Source of the DNA: Deinococcus piscis | GTDB taxonomy: Bacteria > Deinococcota > Deinococci > Deinococcales > Deinococcaceae | Assembly (NCBI RefSeq): GCF_014653275.1 | Contig: NZ_BNAL01000007.1 | Coordinates: 1 to 64,000, forward strand | Reading direction: 5' to 3' | DNA length: 64,000 bases | Shown: one piece after another, positions 24,269 through 35,561 of the stretch | How the letters are laid out: every line of letters begins with the position of its first letter | How positions within the stretch are numbered: the stretch's first letter is position 1 | Notes under the pieces: model-generated | What the model was told of the DNA's origin: nothing | Seen by the model: the letters and a program-made list of their open reading frames with translations, nothing else | Database searches by the model: none | Translations under genes and position numbers: made by a program

Positions 24269-25183
24269 CTACTCGCCTTCGCGCACAGTGCTCAGCAGTT
24301 CCTCGGCCACTTTGAGGGCAGCTGGCCCCAGCGGTGAGCGGGTGATGCCCAGCAGGGTGCTGAGCTTGTTTTGCCGCATGCCTGACAGGTGAGACCAGCG
24401 GGCAATATCGGTGCGGTGCAGGGCGTAGGTCTCGTCACGCAGGTAGCGTACGGCCCCGTCGTAATACCCTGCATTGAAGGCGGCGTGGGCCAGTTTTTCC
24501 TGTGGCAGCATCTTGAGGCCACGGGTGGCGAGCAGCGCGGCGCGGGCTTCGTCGCGTCCGCCAAAGCCGTACAACTGCTCAAGCAAATACACCGATTTGG
24601 GAAACTTCAGCCCGGCAGCGGCGCGCCAGGCGTGAGGCAGCCGCAGCTCAAACTCGGGCCAGAGCCCAGCGTGGGTCAGCAACGCTGGATAGAGGGCTTC
24701 GGTGGCCCAACGGCGGGCCTCGCCCAGCGCTGTGATCTGCTCGGCGGGCCCAGCTCCGGCTGTGCGGAAAGTCTGCTTGACGGCGGCCAGCTCCTCGCTG
24801 ACAGTGCGCAGGGTTTCTTCGCGCCAGTCGGCTCGCCGCTCCTCGCTGAGGGTCCACAGTTGGCGCTGAATCCGGGCAAAATGGCCGGTGGGGTCGTACA
24901 GAGCCCGGCCCGCAGCGAGCAAACCGAGCGGGGCCTCGGCGCGAGCAGCTTCCCATTCGCGCCAGCGCTCCAGTTGCTCGTACGGAAAGCGCACCACCCG
25001 GATACCGCTCCGCAGATCATCCTGCGTGGTCTGCACACCGCGCTCAAAGACCAGATACGTCGGCACGCTTCCGGCCCAGGCATCGTCAGTATCAAAGCTG
25101 CCAGCCGCCGCCACTGCCCGCACGCGGCGGTCAGCAATGAGTTTTTCGGCTGTCTTTTCAGCCCGCTGTGCCAGTTCGTTCAA
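24269..25183 (-). CDS. nucleotidyltransferase-like protein
   Basis: A 304-residue soluble protein. Residues 22-45 ([23 protein letters not shown], quoted in part) resemble the GS...D signature and following strand of the minimal nucleotidyltransferase fold, and the rest is helical with Arg/Glu/Ala-rich segments, like the C-terminal helical domain of kanamycin nucleotidyltransferase-type proteins. The second acidic pair of the NT motif is not clear, so it may be inactive or divergent. The start is a TTG at 25183 preceded by a purine-rich stretch; this choice is uncertain. It converges on rplI and stands alone. Function unknown. Confidence 0.6.
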   Translation of the reverse strand: MNELAQRAEKTAEKLIADRRVRAVAAAGSFDTDDAWAGSVPTYLVFERGVQTTQDDLRSGIRVVRFPYEQLERWREWEAARAEAPLGLLAAGRALYDPTGHFARIQRQLWTLSEERRADWREETLRTVSEELAAVKQTFRTAGAGPAEQITALGEARRWATEALYPALLTHAGLWPEFELRLPHAWRAAAGLKFPKSVYLLEQLYGFGGRDEARAALLATRGLKMLPQEKLAHAAFNAGYYDGAVRYLRDETYALHRTDIARWSHLSGMRQNKLSTLLGITRSPLGPAALKVAEELLSTVREGE

Positions 25184-25526
25184 GGTGTTCTCTTTCTTCC
25201 CGCTGAGGTAGAGAGTGACGTTGCTAAGTCTCGCCTCTCACCTTCCAGATGGTCTCCAGACCAGTGTGCCACTCTAGCGGGTTCAGGGGACACGCACCGT
25301 TAAAAGAATGCTGAGAGTAGGTTGCTTCTCGCGCGCTTGACAAGGGCGAGTAAAGTGGGCCGTCATGCTTGGAGAGAGGGCAAAATGTTGGGTAGGACAG
25401 GAAATAAGGAGAGTGGCTTCAGGGCAGCGCTGAAGCGTCTGTTTCGGACTCTCCCCATATCAAGCAAAAAAATTAGGCGAGGCTGGTCGGCACCGCCTCG
25501 CCATCAACCCCTGAACAGCAAGTGGC
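25184..25526. other. intergenic region upstream of the nucleotidyltransferase-like gene
   Basis: 343 bp without a convincing gene. It holds the ktrB terminator (25466-25502) and a possible promoter fragment TTGACA (25337-25342). A 22-codon frame starts at 25365, 8 nt after a TAAAGT box, but nothing supports it beyond position. Confidence 0.4.
25466..25502 (-). terminator. terminator after ktrB
   Basis: On the minus strand GGCGAGGC pairs with GCCTCGCC across an 11-nt loop, followed by TAATTTTTTT. Confidence 0.85.
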
Positions 25527-26900
25527 TTAGCCGATCAGCACATCGCTGGTTTCGGGGTAGCGCACAGGTGGCGGCAATTCGCGCTGGGCAAAGGCCACCG
25601 CCAGGGTCAGCGGCCCGATGCGTCCCAGGAACATCAGGGCGATGATCACCATTTCCTGAGCGGGGTTCAGCAGAGCAGTGGCATTCATGCTTAGACCTAC
25701 GGTTGCAAATGCACTGACCGCCTCAAAAACCAGCTGAATAAATTTCAGTTCGCTGCCCGTGTTGAACAGCAGCAGCAGCAAAATACCTGCGGCCAGCATC
25801 ATCAGGCTGAGCAGGCCCACGCTCATGGCCCGCAGAATAATATCGGTGCCCAGCCGCCGGTCAAAAACCACGGCGTCCTTGCGCCCCCGAATCAGCGACC
25901 ACGCGCTGACCACCATCACAAAGACGGTGTTGGTCTTGATGCCCCCAGCAGTCGAGCCGGAATTGCCCCCGATCAGCATCAGCAGCATGGAATAAAAAAG
26001 GCCAGCGAAGGTCATTTGCGCGTAATCCAGAGTATTGAATCCGGCGGTGCGTGGCGTGACTCCCTGGAACCAGGACGCCAGCAGCTTTTCGTGCAGTGGG
26101 AGGTTGCCCAGTGTGGCCGGATTGTTCCACTCCATCATCCCAAACAGCACCGGGGCGCTCAGCAGCAGGAAAAACATCATCGTGAGTGAAATGCGGGTGT
26201 TGGTGCTCAGCTGATTGCGGCGGTCACGCAGCCAGGCAATCACATTCATCTGCACCAAAAAGCCCATACCCCCCAGGATGATCAGCAGCGGAATGACCAG
26301 GTTGATCCAGGGGTCGCCTACCAAGCCGAGCAGGCCAGTGGGATAGAGGCTAAATCCGGCATTGTTGAAGGCGCTGACCGAGTGAAACAGCGCGAAATAC
26401 AGCCCCCGCTCCAGTCCTTCACGGGGGATGAAGTCGGGAGCCAACAACAGAGCGCCGGCCAGCTCGATGGCCAGGGCACTCAGCACCACCGTGCGGACCA
26501 GCGCGGGCGCTTCGCCCAGGCGGGAAGCGTTGACCTGCTGGGCGGCGTTCAGGCGGCTGCGGACCCCCACCCGGCGGCGCAGCAGCAGCGCGGTCATGGT
26601 GCCCACCGTAATCAGCCCCAGTCCACCGAACTGCACCAGCAGCAGCAAGACCGCTTCACCGAACGGCGAAAAGGTGCTGCCGGGGTCCACCACGGCCAGG
26701 CCAGTCACGCACACGGCACTGGTCGCCATAAAGAACGCCTGCAAGAAGCTGACAGTCTGCCCCGCTTCATGACTCAGGGGTGACCACAGCAGCAAGGTGC
26801 CGGCCAAAATTGCCCCACCAAAGGTCAGGGCAATCAACTGGGCTGGGCTGAAGCGGCCAAGCCTCAGCTTGCGGAAGCGAAGAAAAAAGGCGCTGTTCAT
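25527..26900 (-). CDS. potassium uptake channel subunit, KtrB/TrkH family
   Basis: A 457-residue membrane protein of the K+ transporter superfamily, with four M1-P-M2 repeats. The first pore loop reads TSAVCVTGLAVVDPG, where TGL is the selectivity filter; later pore loops include SAFNNAGFSL, GGNSGSTAGGIKT and ATVGLSMNA with their conserved glycines. Length is closer to KtrB than TrkH. The regulatory RCK subunit (KtrA/TrkA) is not in the window. The ATG at 26900 is preceded 4 nt upstream by TATCCT and by no ribosome binding site; the GTG at 26936 would only add a linker. It diverges from ppc. Confidence 0.93.
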   Translation of the reverse strand: MNSAFFLRFRKLRLGRFSPAQLIALTFGGAILAGTLLLWSPLSHEAGQTVSFLQAFFMATSAVCVTGLAVVDPGSTFSPFGEAVLLLLVQFGGLGLITVGTMTALLLRRRVGVRSRLNAAQQVNASRLGEAPALVRTVVLSALAIELAGALLLAPDFIPREGLERGLYFALFHSVSAFNNAGFSLYPTGLLGLVGDPWINLVIPLLIILGGMGFLVQMNVIAWLRDRRNQLSTNTRISLTMMFFLLLSAPVLFGMMEWNNPATLGNLPLHEKLLASWFQGVTPRTAGFNTLDYAQMTFAGLFYSMLLMLIGGNSGSTAGGIKTNTVFVMVVSAWSLIRGRKDAVVFDRRLGTDIILRAMSVGLLSLMMLAAGILLLLLFNTGSELKFIQLVFEAVSAFATVGLSMNATALLNPAQEMVIIALMFLGRIGPLTLAVAFAQRELPPPVRYPETSDVLIG

Positions 26901-27009
26901 AGGGAGGATAGGGCCAGCGCCGGTCAGGCTCAGCACAAGCTGGCCTATTGTACTGTGCTGGACCCTCTAGCTGAACGCAGCGGGCTTGTAACGCTGCCGT
27001 ACCCAGCCA

Positions 27010-27041
27010 GTGATAACAGAAGCCGGATGTGATAACAGAAG
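27010..27041. repeat. direct repeats GTGATAACAGAAG upstream of ppc
   Basis: Two identical 13-bp copies at 27010-27022 and 27029-27041, spaced 19 bp start to start, i.e. nearly two helical turns. Located between ktrB and ppc, they could bind a regulator of either gene. Confidence 0.6.
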
Positions 27042-27119
27042 AAGGGAAGCCAGCCGGTCAGCCGCTGGAAAGGGCTGCCGGGGCCAAAGCCGGAATACCG
27101 GAAGCGAAGGGGAGAAGAC

Positions 27120-29681
27120 ATGGCACTGAACCGTGATGTGAGTACGCTGGGCCGCTTGCTGGGCCAGGTGCTGCGTGAGCAGGAGGGCGAAGCTTTCTTT
27201 GAGCTGGTTGAGCGGACCCGCGCCCTGGTGCGCGGCGTGCGTTCAGGAGGCGACCCTGCCGAACTGAATCAGCTGCTGCGCGGCCTGAGCCAAGCAGACG
27301 CCTCCAACCTGGCCCGGGCGTTCAGCTGGTACTTTCAGCTGGTCAATCTGGCCGAAGAGTATGAGCGGGTCCGCGCATTGCGTGAGCGTCAGGGTGTCCG
27401 TCCGCAGAGTTTGTTGCAGGCGGTTGAGGAGCTGCGCCGCCAGGGCCTCAGTGCGGATGAAGCCCGTGACCTCCTCTTTTCTCTACAGCTGGAACTGACC
27501 TTTACCGCCCACCCCACCGAGATGCGCCGGCGCACCGTCCGCCAGCATCTGGTAGAGGTGGCGGCGCAGATACCCCAGCTGGAAGAGACGGAAGCTCAGG
27601 AGCGGGTATTGGCCCATATTGAAGCCCTGTGGGGCACGCCAGAGCTGCGCCGGATCAAGCCCACGGTGGCCGATGAGGTCAAAGCTGGCCTGACCTATAT
27701 CTCGTCTATTGCTCTGGCCTTGCCGGTGCTGGAGCGTGATCTGGCCCGCGCTTTTGAGACGGTGTACGGCGGTGATGGAGCCGCTGGTGTCTCGACCCAG
27801 CTGCCCCTGCGCTTCAGTTCGTGGATGGGGGGTGACCGCGACGGCAACCCCTTCGTGACGCCGCAGGCCACCCGCGCGGCGCTGACGCTGCACCGTGATC
27901 GGGCGCGCGAGTTGGTGGCGGCGGCCCTACGCCGCGCCTATGCAGACGTAAGCCAAGAGGACTTGGAGATCAGTGACGATGTGGAGGCCAAGGGGAATTT
28001 GAAGGCCGGTGCAGACCAGCCTACTTACCGCCGTGAGGTGCTGGCGCTGTTCCAGGCGGTGCAGCGCGGCGAGGCAGTGGACCTCTACGCCCGTCTCAGT
28101 GAGCTGTACGGCCAGCTGCTAAGAGATGGTCAGCGGCGCACTGCCGAGCAACTGCTGCTTCCCCCGCTGACCCTGGCCCGCATTTTCGGGCAGCACCTGG
28201 TCAGCTTGGACATCCGTGAGCATTCCGGCCAGACGGGCAAGGCTGTGGCCGAGCTGCTCCAGGCAGCCGGAGTGGTGGATGATTATCTGGCCCTGGACGA
28301 GGACGCCAAGCTGACGCTGCTCAGCAGCGAGTTGCGTTCGCGCCGCCCGCTGTGGCCAGCAGGGGAGCCTCTGACCGAGACGCTCGAAACGGCCATCGGG
28401 CCCATCCGTGAGGTGCAGGCGGCAGCACGTGAGGTTGGCCCAGCATCCTTCGGCCATTACGTGATTTCCATGTCCGAAAGTGTGAGTGACGTGCTTGAGC
28501 CATTGCTGCTGGCCCGCGAGGTGGGGTTCCGCGTCCTGCCGGTCCCGCTGTTTGAAACGCTGGATGACCTGGAGCGCGCCCCAGACATCGTGGCGCGGCT
28601 GCTGGCGCTGCCGGAGTACCGCACCCACCTGGGCGGGGATGTGCAGGAGATCATGCTGGGCTACTCGGATTCCAACAAGGACGCAGGGTTCCTGGCGGCC
28701 AACTGGGCGCTGCACGAGGCCCAGCGCCGAATCAGTGCGGTGTGCCGGGAAGCGGGCGTGCGCTGGCGCTTTTTTCACGGGCGCGGCACCTCTATCGGGC
28801 GTGGGGGCGGTCCGGCCAGCCGCGCCATTCTGGGCCAGCCCGCAGGGACCATTGACGCCGGACTACGCATCACTGAGCAGGGAGAAGCCCTGGCCGACAA
28901 GTACAGCCACCCGGTGCTGGCCCACCGCAACCTGGAGCAAGCGCTGTACGGCATGATTGTGGCCGCAGCTCGCCCGCCCCAGGACCCGCCCGCCGCCTGG
29001 ATGGACGCCCTGGACCGGGCAGCCCACGCCGCAGCGACGGCCTACCGCGCCTTTGTCCACGACCCGGCCTTTTTGCCCTTTTTTGAGCATGTCACGCCCA
29101 TCCATGAGATCAGCCGCCTGAACATCGCCAGCCGCCCGGTGCGCCGGCCCGGTAGCCCCACCCTGAGCAATCTGCGGGCCATTCCCTGGGTGATGAGTTG
29201 GACCCAAACCCGCGCCAATTTGCCCGGTTGGTATGGACTGAGCATTGGCCTACGTGAAATCGGGACCGAGCAAGCGCGGCAGATGTACGCCGAGTGGCCT
29301 TTTTTCCGCGCTGTGCTAGACAACGCCCAGATGAGCCTCGCCAAGACTGACCCCAGCATCTTCCGCGAGTATGCCGCGCTGGCCGGGACCGATACGTCCG
29401 AAATCCTGGCTGGCGCACAGGCGCTGGCCGCAGTGATTGAGGAGGCTTACTGCGATACCGCTGCCCTGGTCAGTGAGGTGGTGGGCGGCGAGCTGCTCTC
29501 GCAGGAGCCCCGGCTGGCCCAGAGCATCCTGCTGCGTAACCCCTATGTGGACCCTATTCACCGCATCCAGATTGAACTGCTGCGCCGCGCCCGCACCGAG
29601 GAAGGTGGCCTGGACCGCTACGAGCATGCGCTGATGCTGACCTTGCAGGGGATTTCGGCGGGAGTGCGCAACACCGGCTGA
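27120..29681 (+). CDS. ppc: phosphoenolpyruvate carboxylase
   Basis: Ppc fixes bicarbonate onto phosphoenolpyruvate to form oxaloacetate, replenishing the TCA cycle. The 853-residue protein has the catalytic His in LTFTAHPTEMRRRT near residue 128, the GGDRDGNPFVT segment near residue 237, the PEP-site GYSDSNKDAGFLAANW near residue 515, and the glycine loop FHGRGTSIGRGGGP near residue 552. It ends with the invariant NTG that contributes to the active and allosteric sites. An AGGGGAGA ribosome binding site precedes the ATG. Two 13-bp direct repeats about 80 bp upstream may be control sites. Confidence 0.97.
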   Translation: MALNRDVSTLGRLLGQVLREQEGEAFFELVERTRALVRGVRSGGDPAELNQLLRGLSQADASNLARAFSWYFQLVNLAEEYERVRALRERQGVRPQSLLQAVEELRRQGLSADEARDLLFSLQLELTFTAHPTEMRRRTVRQHLVEVAAQIPQLEETEAQERVLAHIEALWGTPELRRIKPTVADEVKAGLTYISSIALALPVLERDLARAFETVYGGDGAAGVSTQLPLRFSSWMGGDRDGNPFVTPQATRAALTLHRDRARELVAAALRRAYADVSQEDLEISDDVEAKGNLKAGADQPTYRREVLALFQAVQRGEAVDLYARLSELYGQLLRDGQRRTAEQLLLPPLTLARIFGQHLVSLDIREHSGQTGKAVAELLQAAGVVDDYLALDEDAKLTLLSSELRSRRPLWPAGEPLTETLETAIGPIREVQAAAREVGPASFGHYVISMSESVSDVLEPLLLAREVGFRVLPVPLFETLDDLERAPDIVARLLALPEYRTHLGGDVQEIMLGYSDSNKDAGFLAANWALHEAQRRISAVCREAGVRWRFFHGRGTSIGRGGGPASRAILGQPAGTIDAGLRITEQGEALADKYSHPVLAHRNLEQALYGMIVAAARPPQDPPAAWMDALDRAAHAAATAYRAFVHDPAFLPFFEHVTPIHEISRLNIASRPVRRPGSPTLSNLRAIPWVMSWTQTRANLPGWYGLSIGLREIGTEQARQMYAEWPFFRAVLDNAQMSLAKTDPSIFREYAALAGTDTSEILAGAQALAAVIEEAYCDTAALVSEVVGGELLSQEPRLAQSILLRNPYVDPIHRIQIELLRRARTEEGGLDRYEHALMLTLQGISAGVRNTG

Positions 29682-29720
29682 CATCCTACGGGGCAGGAGT
29701 CAGGCGGTAGACTGCCCACC

Positions 29721-30182
29721 ATGAAACTGGCCGAAGCCCTGATTCTCCGCACAGACTTGCAAAAGCGCCTGGCTCAGGTGGCCGCCCGCCTGGGCCAGAA
29801 TGTGCTGGTGCAAGAAGGTGACGCTCCCGCCGAAGACCCGTCAGCGCTGCTGGCCGAACATGCCGAGCTGACCGCGCAGCTGGGGCGACTGATTCCCGCC
29901 ATTCACCTGACCAACCTCACGACCCGGCTGGCCGATGGCCGCACGCTCACCCAGGCACTTACCGAGCGTGACCTGCTGGATGGACGCCTCAACCTGCTGC
30001 GCCAGACTGCCGAAAGTGCTTCGGTGCAGCAGCAGCGTTTCGGCGGCAGTGAAATCCGCTGGGTGTCTGCTGTGAATATCCCCGAGTTGCAGCGCCAGAT
30101 TGACGCTCTTGCCAAGGTCCGCCGCGAGCTGGACACCGCCTTGCAGCAGGCCAACTGGCTGACCGACCTGCAAGAAGGCTAG
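29721..30182 (+). CDS. DIP1984-family protein
   Basis: A 153-residue, largely alpha-helical protein. The pattern KLAEALILRTDLQKRLAQ at the start, IPAIHLTNLTTRL in the middle and the ELQRQIDALAKVRRELDTALQQANW helix at the end (quoted in part) match the DIP1984 family, whose biochemical role is not established; some members are annotated septicolysin. TAGACT lies 7 nt before the ATG, so it is probably leaderless. It is 39 bp after ppc on the same strand. Confidence 0.8.
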   Translation: MKLAEALILRTDLQKRLAQVAARLGQNVLVQEGDAPAEDPSALLAEHAELTAQLGRLIPAIHLTNLTTRLADGRTLTQALTERDLLDGRLNLLRQTAESASVQQQRFGGSEIRWVSAVNIPELQRQIDALAKVRRELDTALQQANWLTDLQEG

Positions 30183-30193
30183 GGGCTGCGCCC

Positions 30194-30199
30194 TATACT
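30194..30199 (+). promoter_or_regulatory. -10 box of the candidate small RNA
   Basis: TATACT; the start of transcription would be at 30205-30206, which is exactly where the 12-bp closing stem begins. Confidence 0.55.
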
Positions 30200-30204
30200 G
30201 CCCC

Positions 30205-30397
30205 TGTGGGCCAGCGCCCCAGCGGGCGAGGGCTAAGCCTGGCGGAGGTCAAGCCGCACTCATGCGACTGGGGGGACAGTCATCCTTTTACCGTTTTTCC
30301 CAGCACGGCGCACATCAGCACCTTTTTCTCTCACATTCACTTCCATAGCCCTGACGCTGACGCTGGCCCACAGCCCCTGCCATCCGGTGGGGGTTTT
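30205..30397 (+). ncRNA. candidate structured small RNA (6S-like closing stem)
   Basis: This 250-bp gap between convergent genes contains a promoter, a structured body and a terminator. The 5' end TGTGGGCCAGCG (30205-30216) is perfectly complementary to CGCTGGCCCACA (30361-30372). Inside it CAGCG pairs with CGCTG and AGGGCTA with TAGCCCT, giving an interrupted helix of about 24 bp that closes the molecule, as in 6S RNA. Local hairpins (CCCCAG/CTGGGG, CGCA/TGCG) and a pyrimidine-rich 3' half fill the interior. A weak GC hairpin and TTTT at 30394-30397 end it. The mature form would be about 168 nt. No diagnostic sequence of SRP RNA, RNase P RNA or tmRNA was found; identity with 6S is only a structural guess. 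Confidence 0.5.
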
Positions 30398-30436
30398 GCT
30401 GTGCCCAGGGCCGCTTCCATCTGGGGCCAGTGCCGC

Positions 30437-31726
30437 TCAGTTCCCCATATCCTCTTCGCCTTCTCCGTGTGCTTCGCGCAGCTTGCGCCAGCGCTCCTGC
30501 ACGCGGCCTTCCCAGCCTTCGCTGCCGGGGCGGTACAGGTCCAGGCTGGCGCCCTCTGGCAGATAACCCTGTGCAAATGAGCCTGCCGGGTCGTCGAAGT
30601 AGTAAGCGTAGCCTTTGCCGTAGCCCTGGCCTTTCATCAGTTCGGTGGGAGCGTTACGCAGATGTAGCGGGACGGGAAGCGTTTCGCCCTCCTGCACGGC
30701 GCGGACAACCCGTTTCCAGGCGGTATAGACGCTGTTGCTCTTGGGAGCCAGAGCCAGGTAGACCACCGCCTGAGCCAGGGCCAGATCACCTTCCGGGCGG
30801 CCCAGGAATTCGGCCGTATCACGGGCGGCGACAGCCAGCCGCAGGGCCTGGGGATCGGCCAGACCCACGTCCTCAGCCGCAATCCGCACGATGCGCCGCG
30901 CCACGTACAGCGGGTCGGCTCCACCTTCCAACATCCGCGCCAGCCAGTACAGCGAAGCGTCCACATGGCTGCCCCGCACCGATTTGTGCAGCGCTGAAAT
31001 CAGGTTGTAGAAGTCCTCGCCGCCCTTGTCCATGGCAGGCAGGTGTTTGCCGAAGGCCTCGGTCACGGCCTCTTCGGTCACAGGGTTGGCGAGGACTGCC
31101 GCCGCTTCCAGGGTGCCCAGCGCCCGCCGTCCGTCCCCGTCGGCCAAGCGGGCCAGCAGCTCCAGGGCTGCGGGTTCTATACTCACGCCTTCCAGCCCAC
31201 GCGGGTCGGTTAGGGCCCGCGTTATCAGCGCCTGGATGTCATCCCGACTGAGCGGCTCCAGTACCAGTGTCCGCGCCCGTGAACGTAGCGCCGGGTTCAC
31301 TTCAAAGCTGGGATTTTCGGTGGTTGCCCCGATCAGGGTGAGCAGACCCGACTCCACGTGCGGCAGCAGCGCGTCTTGCTGGGCTTTGTTGAAGCGGTGA
31401 ATTTCATCCAGAAACAGCACGGTCTTTTGACCGCGTGCGCGCCGGGCCTGGGCTTCGACCACTGCTTCACGCACGTCCTTGACACCTGCGCTCACTGCTG
31501 AGAGCTGAATAAAGTGCGCGCCCACCTCTCCGGCCACCAGCCGGGCCAGCGTCGTTTTGCCCACCCCTGGTGGCCCCCACAAGATCAGGGACGGCAAGCG
31601 GCCCGACGCCAGCAAGCGGGTGAGCGGTTTGCCGCCTCCCAGCAGGTGGGTTTGCCCGACCACCTCGGCCACGGTATGGGGGCGCAGGCGTTCAGCCAGG
31701 GGAGCCGGTGGGTCAAACAGCGTCAT
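30437..31726 (-). CDS. rarA: replication-associated recombination protein A (AAA+ ATPase)
   Basis: RarA/MgsA is a clamp-loader-like AAA+ ATPase acting at stalled replication forks. The 429-residue protein starts [23 protein letters not shown], has Walker [10 protein letters not shown] near residue 52, Walker [11 protein letters not shown] near residue 101, sensor 1 [10 protein letters not shown], and the C-terminal tetramerisation domain with [19 protein letters not shown] and GYAYYFDDP (quoted in part). The ATG at 31726 follows AAGAGG and a TAGCGT box 6 nt upstream. It diverges from the small gene at 31767 across only 40 bp. Confidence 0.95.
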   Translation of the reverse strand: MTLFDPPAPLAERLRPHTVAEVVGQTHLLGGGKPLTRLLASGRLPSLILWGPPGVGKTTLARLVAGEVGAHFIQLSAVSAGVKDVREAVVEAQARRARGQKTVLFLDEIHRFNKAQQDALLPHVESGLLTLIGATTENPSFEVNPALRSRARTLVLEPLSRDDIQALITRALTDPRGLEGVSIEPAALELLARLADGDGRRALGTLEAAAVLANPVTEEAVTEAFGKHLPAMDKGGEDFYNLISALHKSVRGSHVDASLYWLARMLEGGADPLYVARRIVRIAAEDVGLADPQALRLAVAARDTAEFLGRPEGDLALAQAVVYLALAPKSNSVYTAWKRVVRAVQEGETLPVPLHLRNAPTELMKGQGYGKGYAYYFDDPAGSFAQGYLPEGASLDLYRPGSEGWEGRVQERWRKLREAHGEGEEDMGN

Positions 31727-31766
31727 CCTCTTACGCTACGGCAAGGGGCGCGGCATAGTAGCAAGC

Positions 31767-32033
31767 ATGAATCTGAAAGAAATGGCCCAGCGTGAAGGTC
31801 TGCCCGCGTCAGTCACGGTTGAACGCGAGGAAACGCCCAGCGGCATCCTGATTCGCGCCTCACAGGGCGAGCGTGGCGCGGAAATTCTTATTACTCCTTC
31901 CGCTTGCAAGATGTACGGCGAAGGCCCCAGCATCAACGTGGCGCTAGACCGCCTCCGTCAGCTCATCAGCGGCGAAGGATTGCCAGTCAGCGAAGGCGGC
32001 AGCTGGCACCGTGAAGAACTGGCTGACTTCTAG
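31767..32033 (+). CDS. conserved-looking small hypothetical protein
   Basis: An 88-residue protein reading [18 protein letters not shown] at its start, followed by [19 protein letters not shown] and [16 protein letters not shown]. It looks like a compact alpha/beta domain; no signal peptide or known motif. The ATG at 31767 is chosen because CATAGT lies 7 nt upstream (leaderless) and the longer frame overlaps rarA antisense. Function unknown. Confidence 0.6.
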   Translation: MNLKEMAQREGLPASVTVEREETPSGILIRASQGERGAEILITPSACKMYGEGPSINVALDRLRQLISGEGLPVSEGGSWHREELADF

Positions 32034-32477
32034 AACATTTGAAAGATGCCTACCTTTCCGCAGGCGCACTGAATGTGGCACGGTGAGCACCTGGAGGAGG
32101 GCGTGATGCTGGGTGCTTCTGGCTGTTTCACCCCCGACCTTGCAAAGCTGCGCTGCCGAAAACAGCTCTCTGTCTCCCGCGTACCGTTTGCTTACGTCGG
32201 ATAAAGTCACGTTTTCTTAACCGAACCTTTAATGTTTTGCCCTGAGCGAGCTCTGGGGCATTGCCACCACTGACATGCCTTGCCGGAAGCAGGCAGATCG
32301 GCTAGACTTTTACGTCGGTACGCACATTGCTGCGTAGCGTTGCCAGCAGGCGGGACACTGCCGCTCGGCGAGAATCAACCCAATGTGGGCCACAAAACCT
32401 AGAAGGCAGCTGCCTTTTCTGGCAAACCCGATCAAAGGGTCATTTTTGTGTGTGCCACCGCTTGGAGGAGAGTAATC
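32034..32477. other. intergenic region and leader upstream of tuf
   Basis: 444 bp without a gene. It contains the tuf promoter at 32280-32308, a predicted untranslated leader of about 160 nt, and a palindrome at 32401-32420 (AGAAGGCAGC with GCTGCCTTTTCT, one mismatch) within that leader. No tRNA or known riboswitch was recognised. Confidence 0.5.
32280..32308 (+). promoter_or_regulatory. tuf / ribosomal protein operon promoter
   Basis: TTGCCG (32280-32285), a 17-bp spacer and TAGACT (32303-32308). Transcription would start near 32315. Confidence 0.6.
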
Positions 32478-33695
<1,218 letters not shown>

Positions 33696-33711
33696 GGAAG
33701 CGGTGTAGAGA

Positions 33712-34035
33712 ATGGTAGCTCCCAAGATTCGTATCAAACTGCGCGGCTTTGACCACCGTGCGCTGGACCAGTCCGCCAGCAAGATCGTGGACACGGTTCG
33801 CCGCACCGGCGCAGACGTCAGTGGCCCTGTGCCCCTGCCCACCCGTATCCGCCGTTTCACTGTGCTGCGTAGTCCTTTTAAGTACAAAGACTCCCGCGAG
33901 CACTTCGAAATCCGCACCCACAACCGCCTGGTGGACATCAAGAACCCCACCAAAAAGACCATTGATAGCCTGATGACTTTGGACCTGCCCACCGGCGTGG
34001 ACATTGAAATCAAGACTGTTGGAGGCGGCGCATGA
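33712..34035 (+). CDS. rpsJ: 30S ribosomal protein S10
   Basis: S10 is a 30S head protein that also serves as NusE in antitermination. The 107-residue sequence has [24 protein letters not shown] at the start and the [25 protein letters not shown] loop and strand (quoted in part). It opens the S10 cluster and overlaps rplC by 4 nt. Confidence 0.98.
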   Translation: MVAPKIRIKLRGFDHRALDQSASKIVDTVRRTGADVSGPVPLPTRIRRFTVLRSPFKYKDSREHFEIRTHNRLVDIKNPTKKTIDSLMTLDLPTGVDIEIKTVGGGA

Positions 34036-34651
34036 AAGGCATCCTCGGCACCAAGATTGGCATGACGCAAATCTGGAAAGATGACCGCGCTGTGCCCGTA
34101 ACTGTGATTCTGGCTGGTCCTTGCCCTGTTGTGCAGCGCAAGACCAACGAAGTGGACGGCTATGAAGCCGTGCAGATCGGCTTCGGCGACCGCAAGGAAA
34201 AAGGCCTGAACAAGCCTCAGCTGGGTCACCTGAAAAAAGGTGACATCAGCCCCGTGCGTTACCTGCGCGAGTTCCGTGACTTCAGCCCCGAGGGCGACGA
34301 AGTGCGCGTGGATGTGTTTGGTGAAGGCGAGAAGATTGACGTGACTGGCACCAGCAAGGGTAAAGGCTTCCAAGGCGTGATGAAGCGCTGGAACTTTGCC
34401 GGTGGTCCTGCCAGCCACGGTGCTAAGAAATGGCACCGCCGTCCCGGTTCGATCGGTCAGCGTAAGACCCCTGGCCGCGTGTATAAAGGCAAGAAGATGG
34501 CCGGCCACATGGGTGACGAGCGCGTCACTGTCCAGAACCTGGAAGTGGTGGAAGTGCGCCCCGACGAGAACCTGATCCTGGTCAAGGGCGCAGTGCCTGG
34601 AGCCAATGGCGGCCTGGTGATCCTGCGCGGTGCCGTTAAGGGAGGCCAGTA

Positions 34652-34652
<1 letters not shown>
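34032..34652 (+). CDS. rplC: 50S ribosomal protein L3
   Basis: L3 reaches the peptidyl transferase region and nucleates 50S assembly. The 206-residue protein starts [15 protein letters not shown], contains the [18 protein letters not shown] loop and the [21 protein letters not shown] basic extension, all conserved. It overlaps rpsJ by 4 nt and rplD by 1 nt, consistent with coupled translation. Confidence 0.98.
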
Positions 34653-35262
<610 letters not shown>

Positions 35263-35266
<4 letters not shown>

Positions 35267-35550
35267 GCCACTACGACATTATTCAGGCCCCTGTGGTCAG
35301 TGAAAAGGCTTTTGCTGGCATGGAAAAGGGCGTGTATTCGTTCTGGGTGTCCCCCAAGGCCACCAAGCCCGAAATCCGTGACGCCATCCAAAAGGCGTTC
35401 GGTGTGCAGGTGACTGGAATCAGCACCATGAACGTGCGCGGCAAGCGCAAGCGTGTGGGCCGCTTTATGGGCCAGCGCAATGACCGTAAGAAGGCCGTGG
35501 TTCGTCTCGCCGATGGCCAGAAGATCGAAGCCCTCGAAGGACTGGTCTAA
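35263..35550 (+). CDS. rplW: 50S ribosomal protein L23
   Basis: L23 sits at the tunnel exit and docks trigger factor and SRP. The 95-residue protein starts [20 protein letters not shown], with the [24 protein letters not shown] basic loop (quoted in part). The GTG start overlaps the rplD stop; GGAGG lies just upstream. Confidence 0.97.
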
Positions 35551-35561
35551 GGAGATTTAGC

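Noticed and set aside
25365..25433. 22-codon frame after TTGACA/TAAAGT-like boxes
   Set aside because: The boxes are only 8 bp apart, not a promoter spacing, and the peptide has no recognisable feature.
30205..30397. Candidate RNA as SRP RNA, RNase P RNA or tmRNA
   Set aside because: None of the conserved core sequences of those RNAs is present and the size does not fit RNase P or tmRNA.
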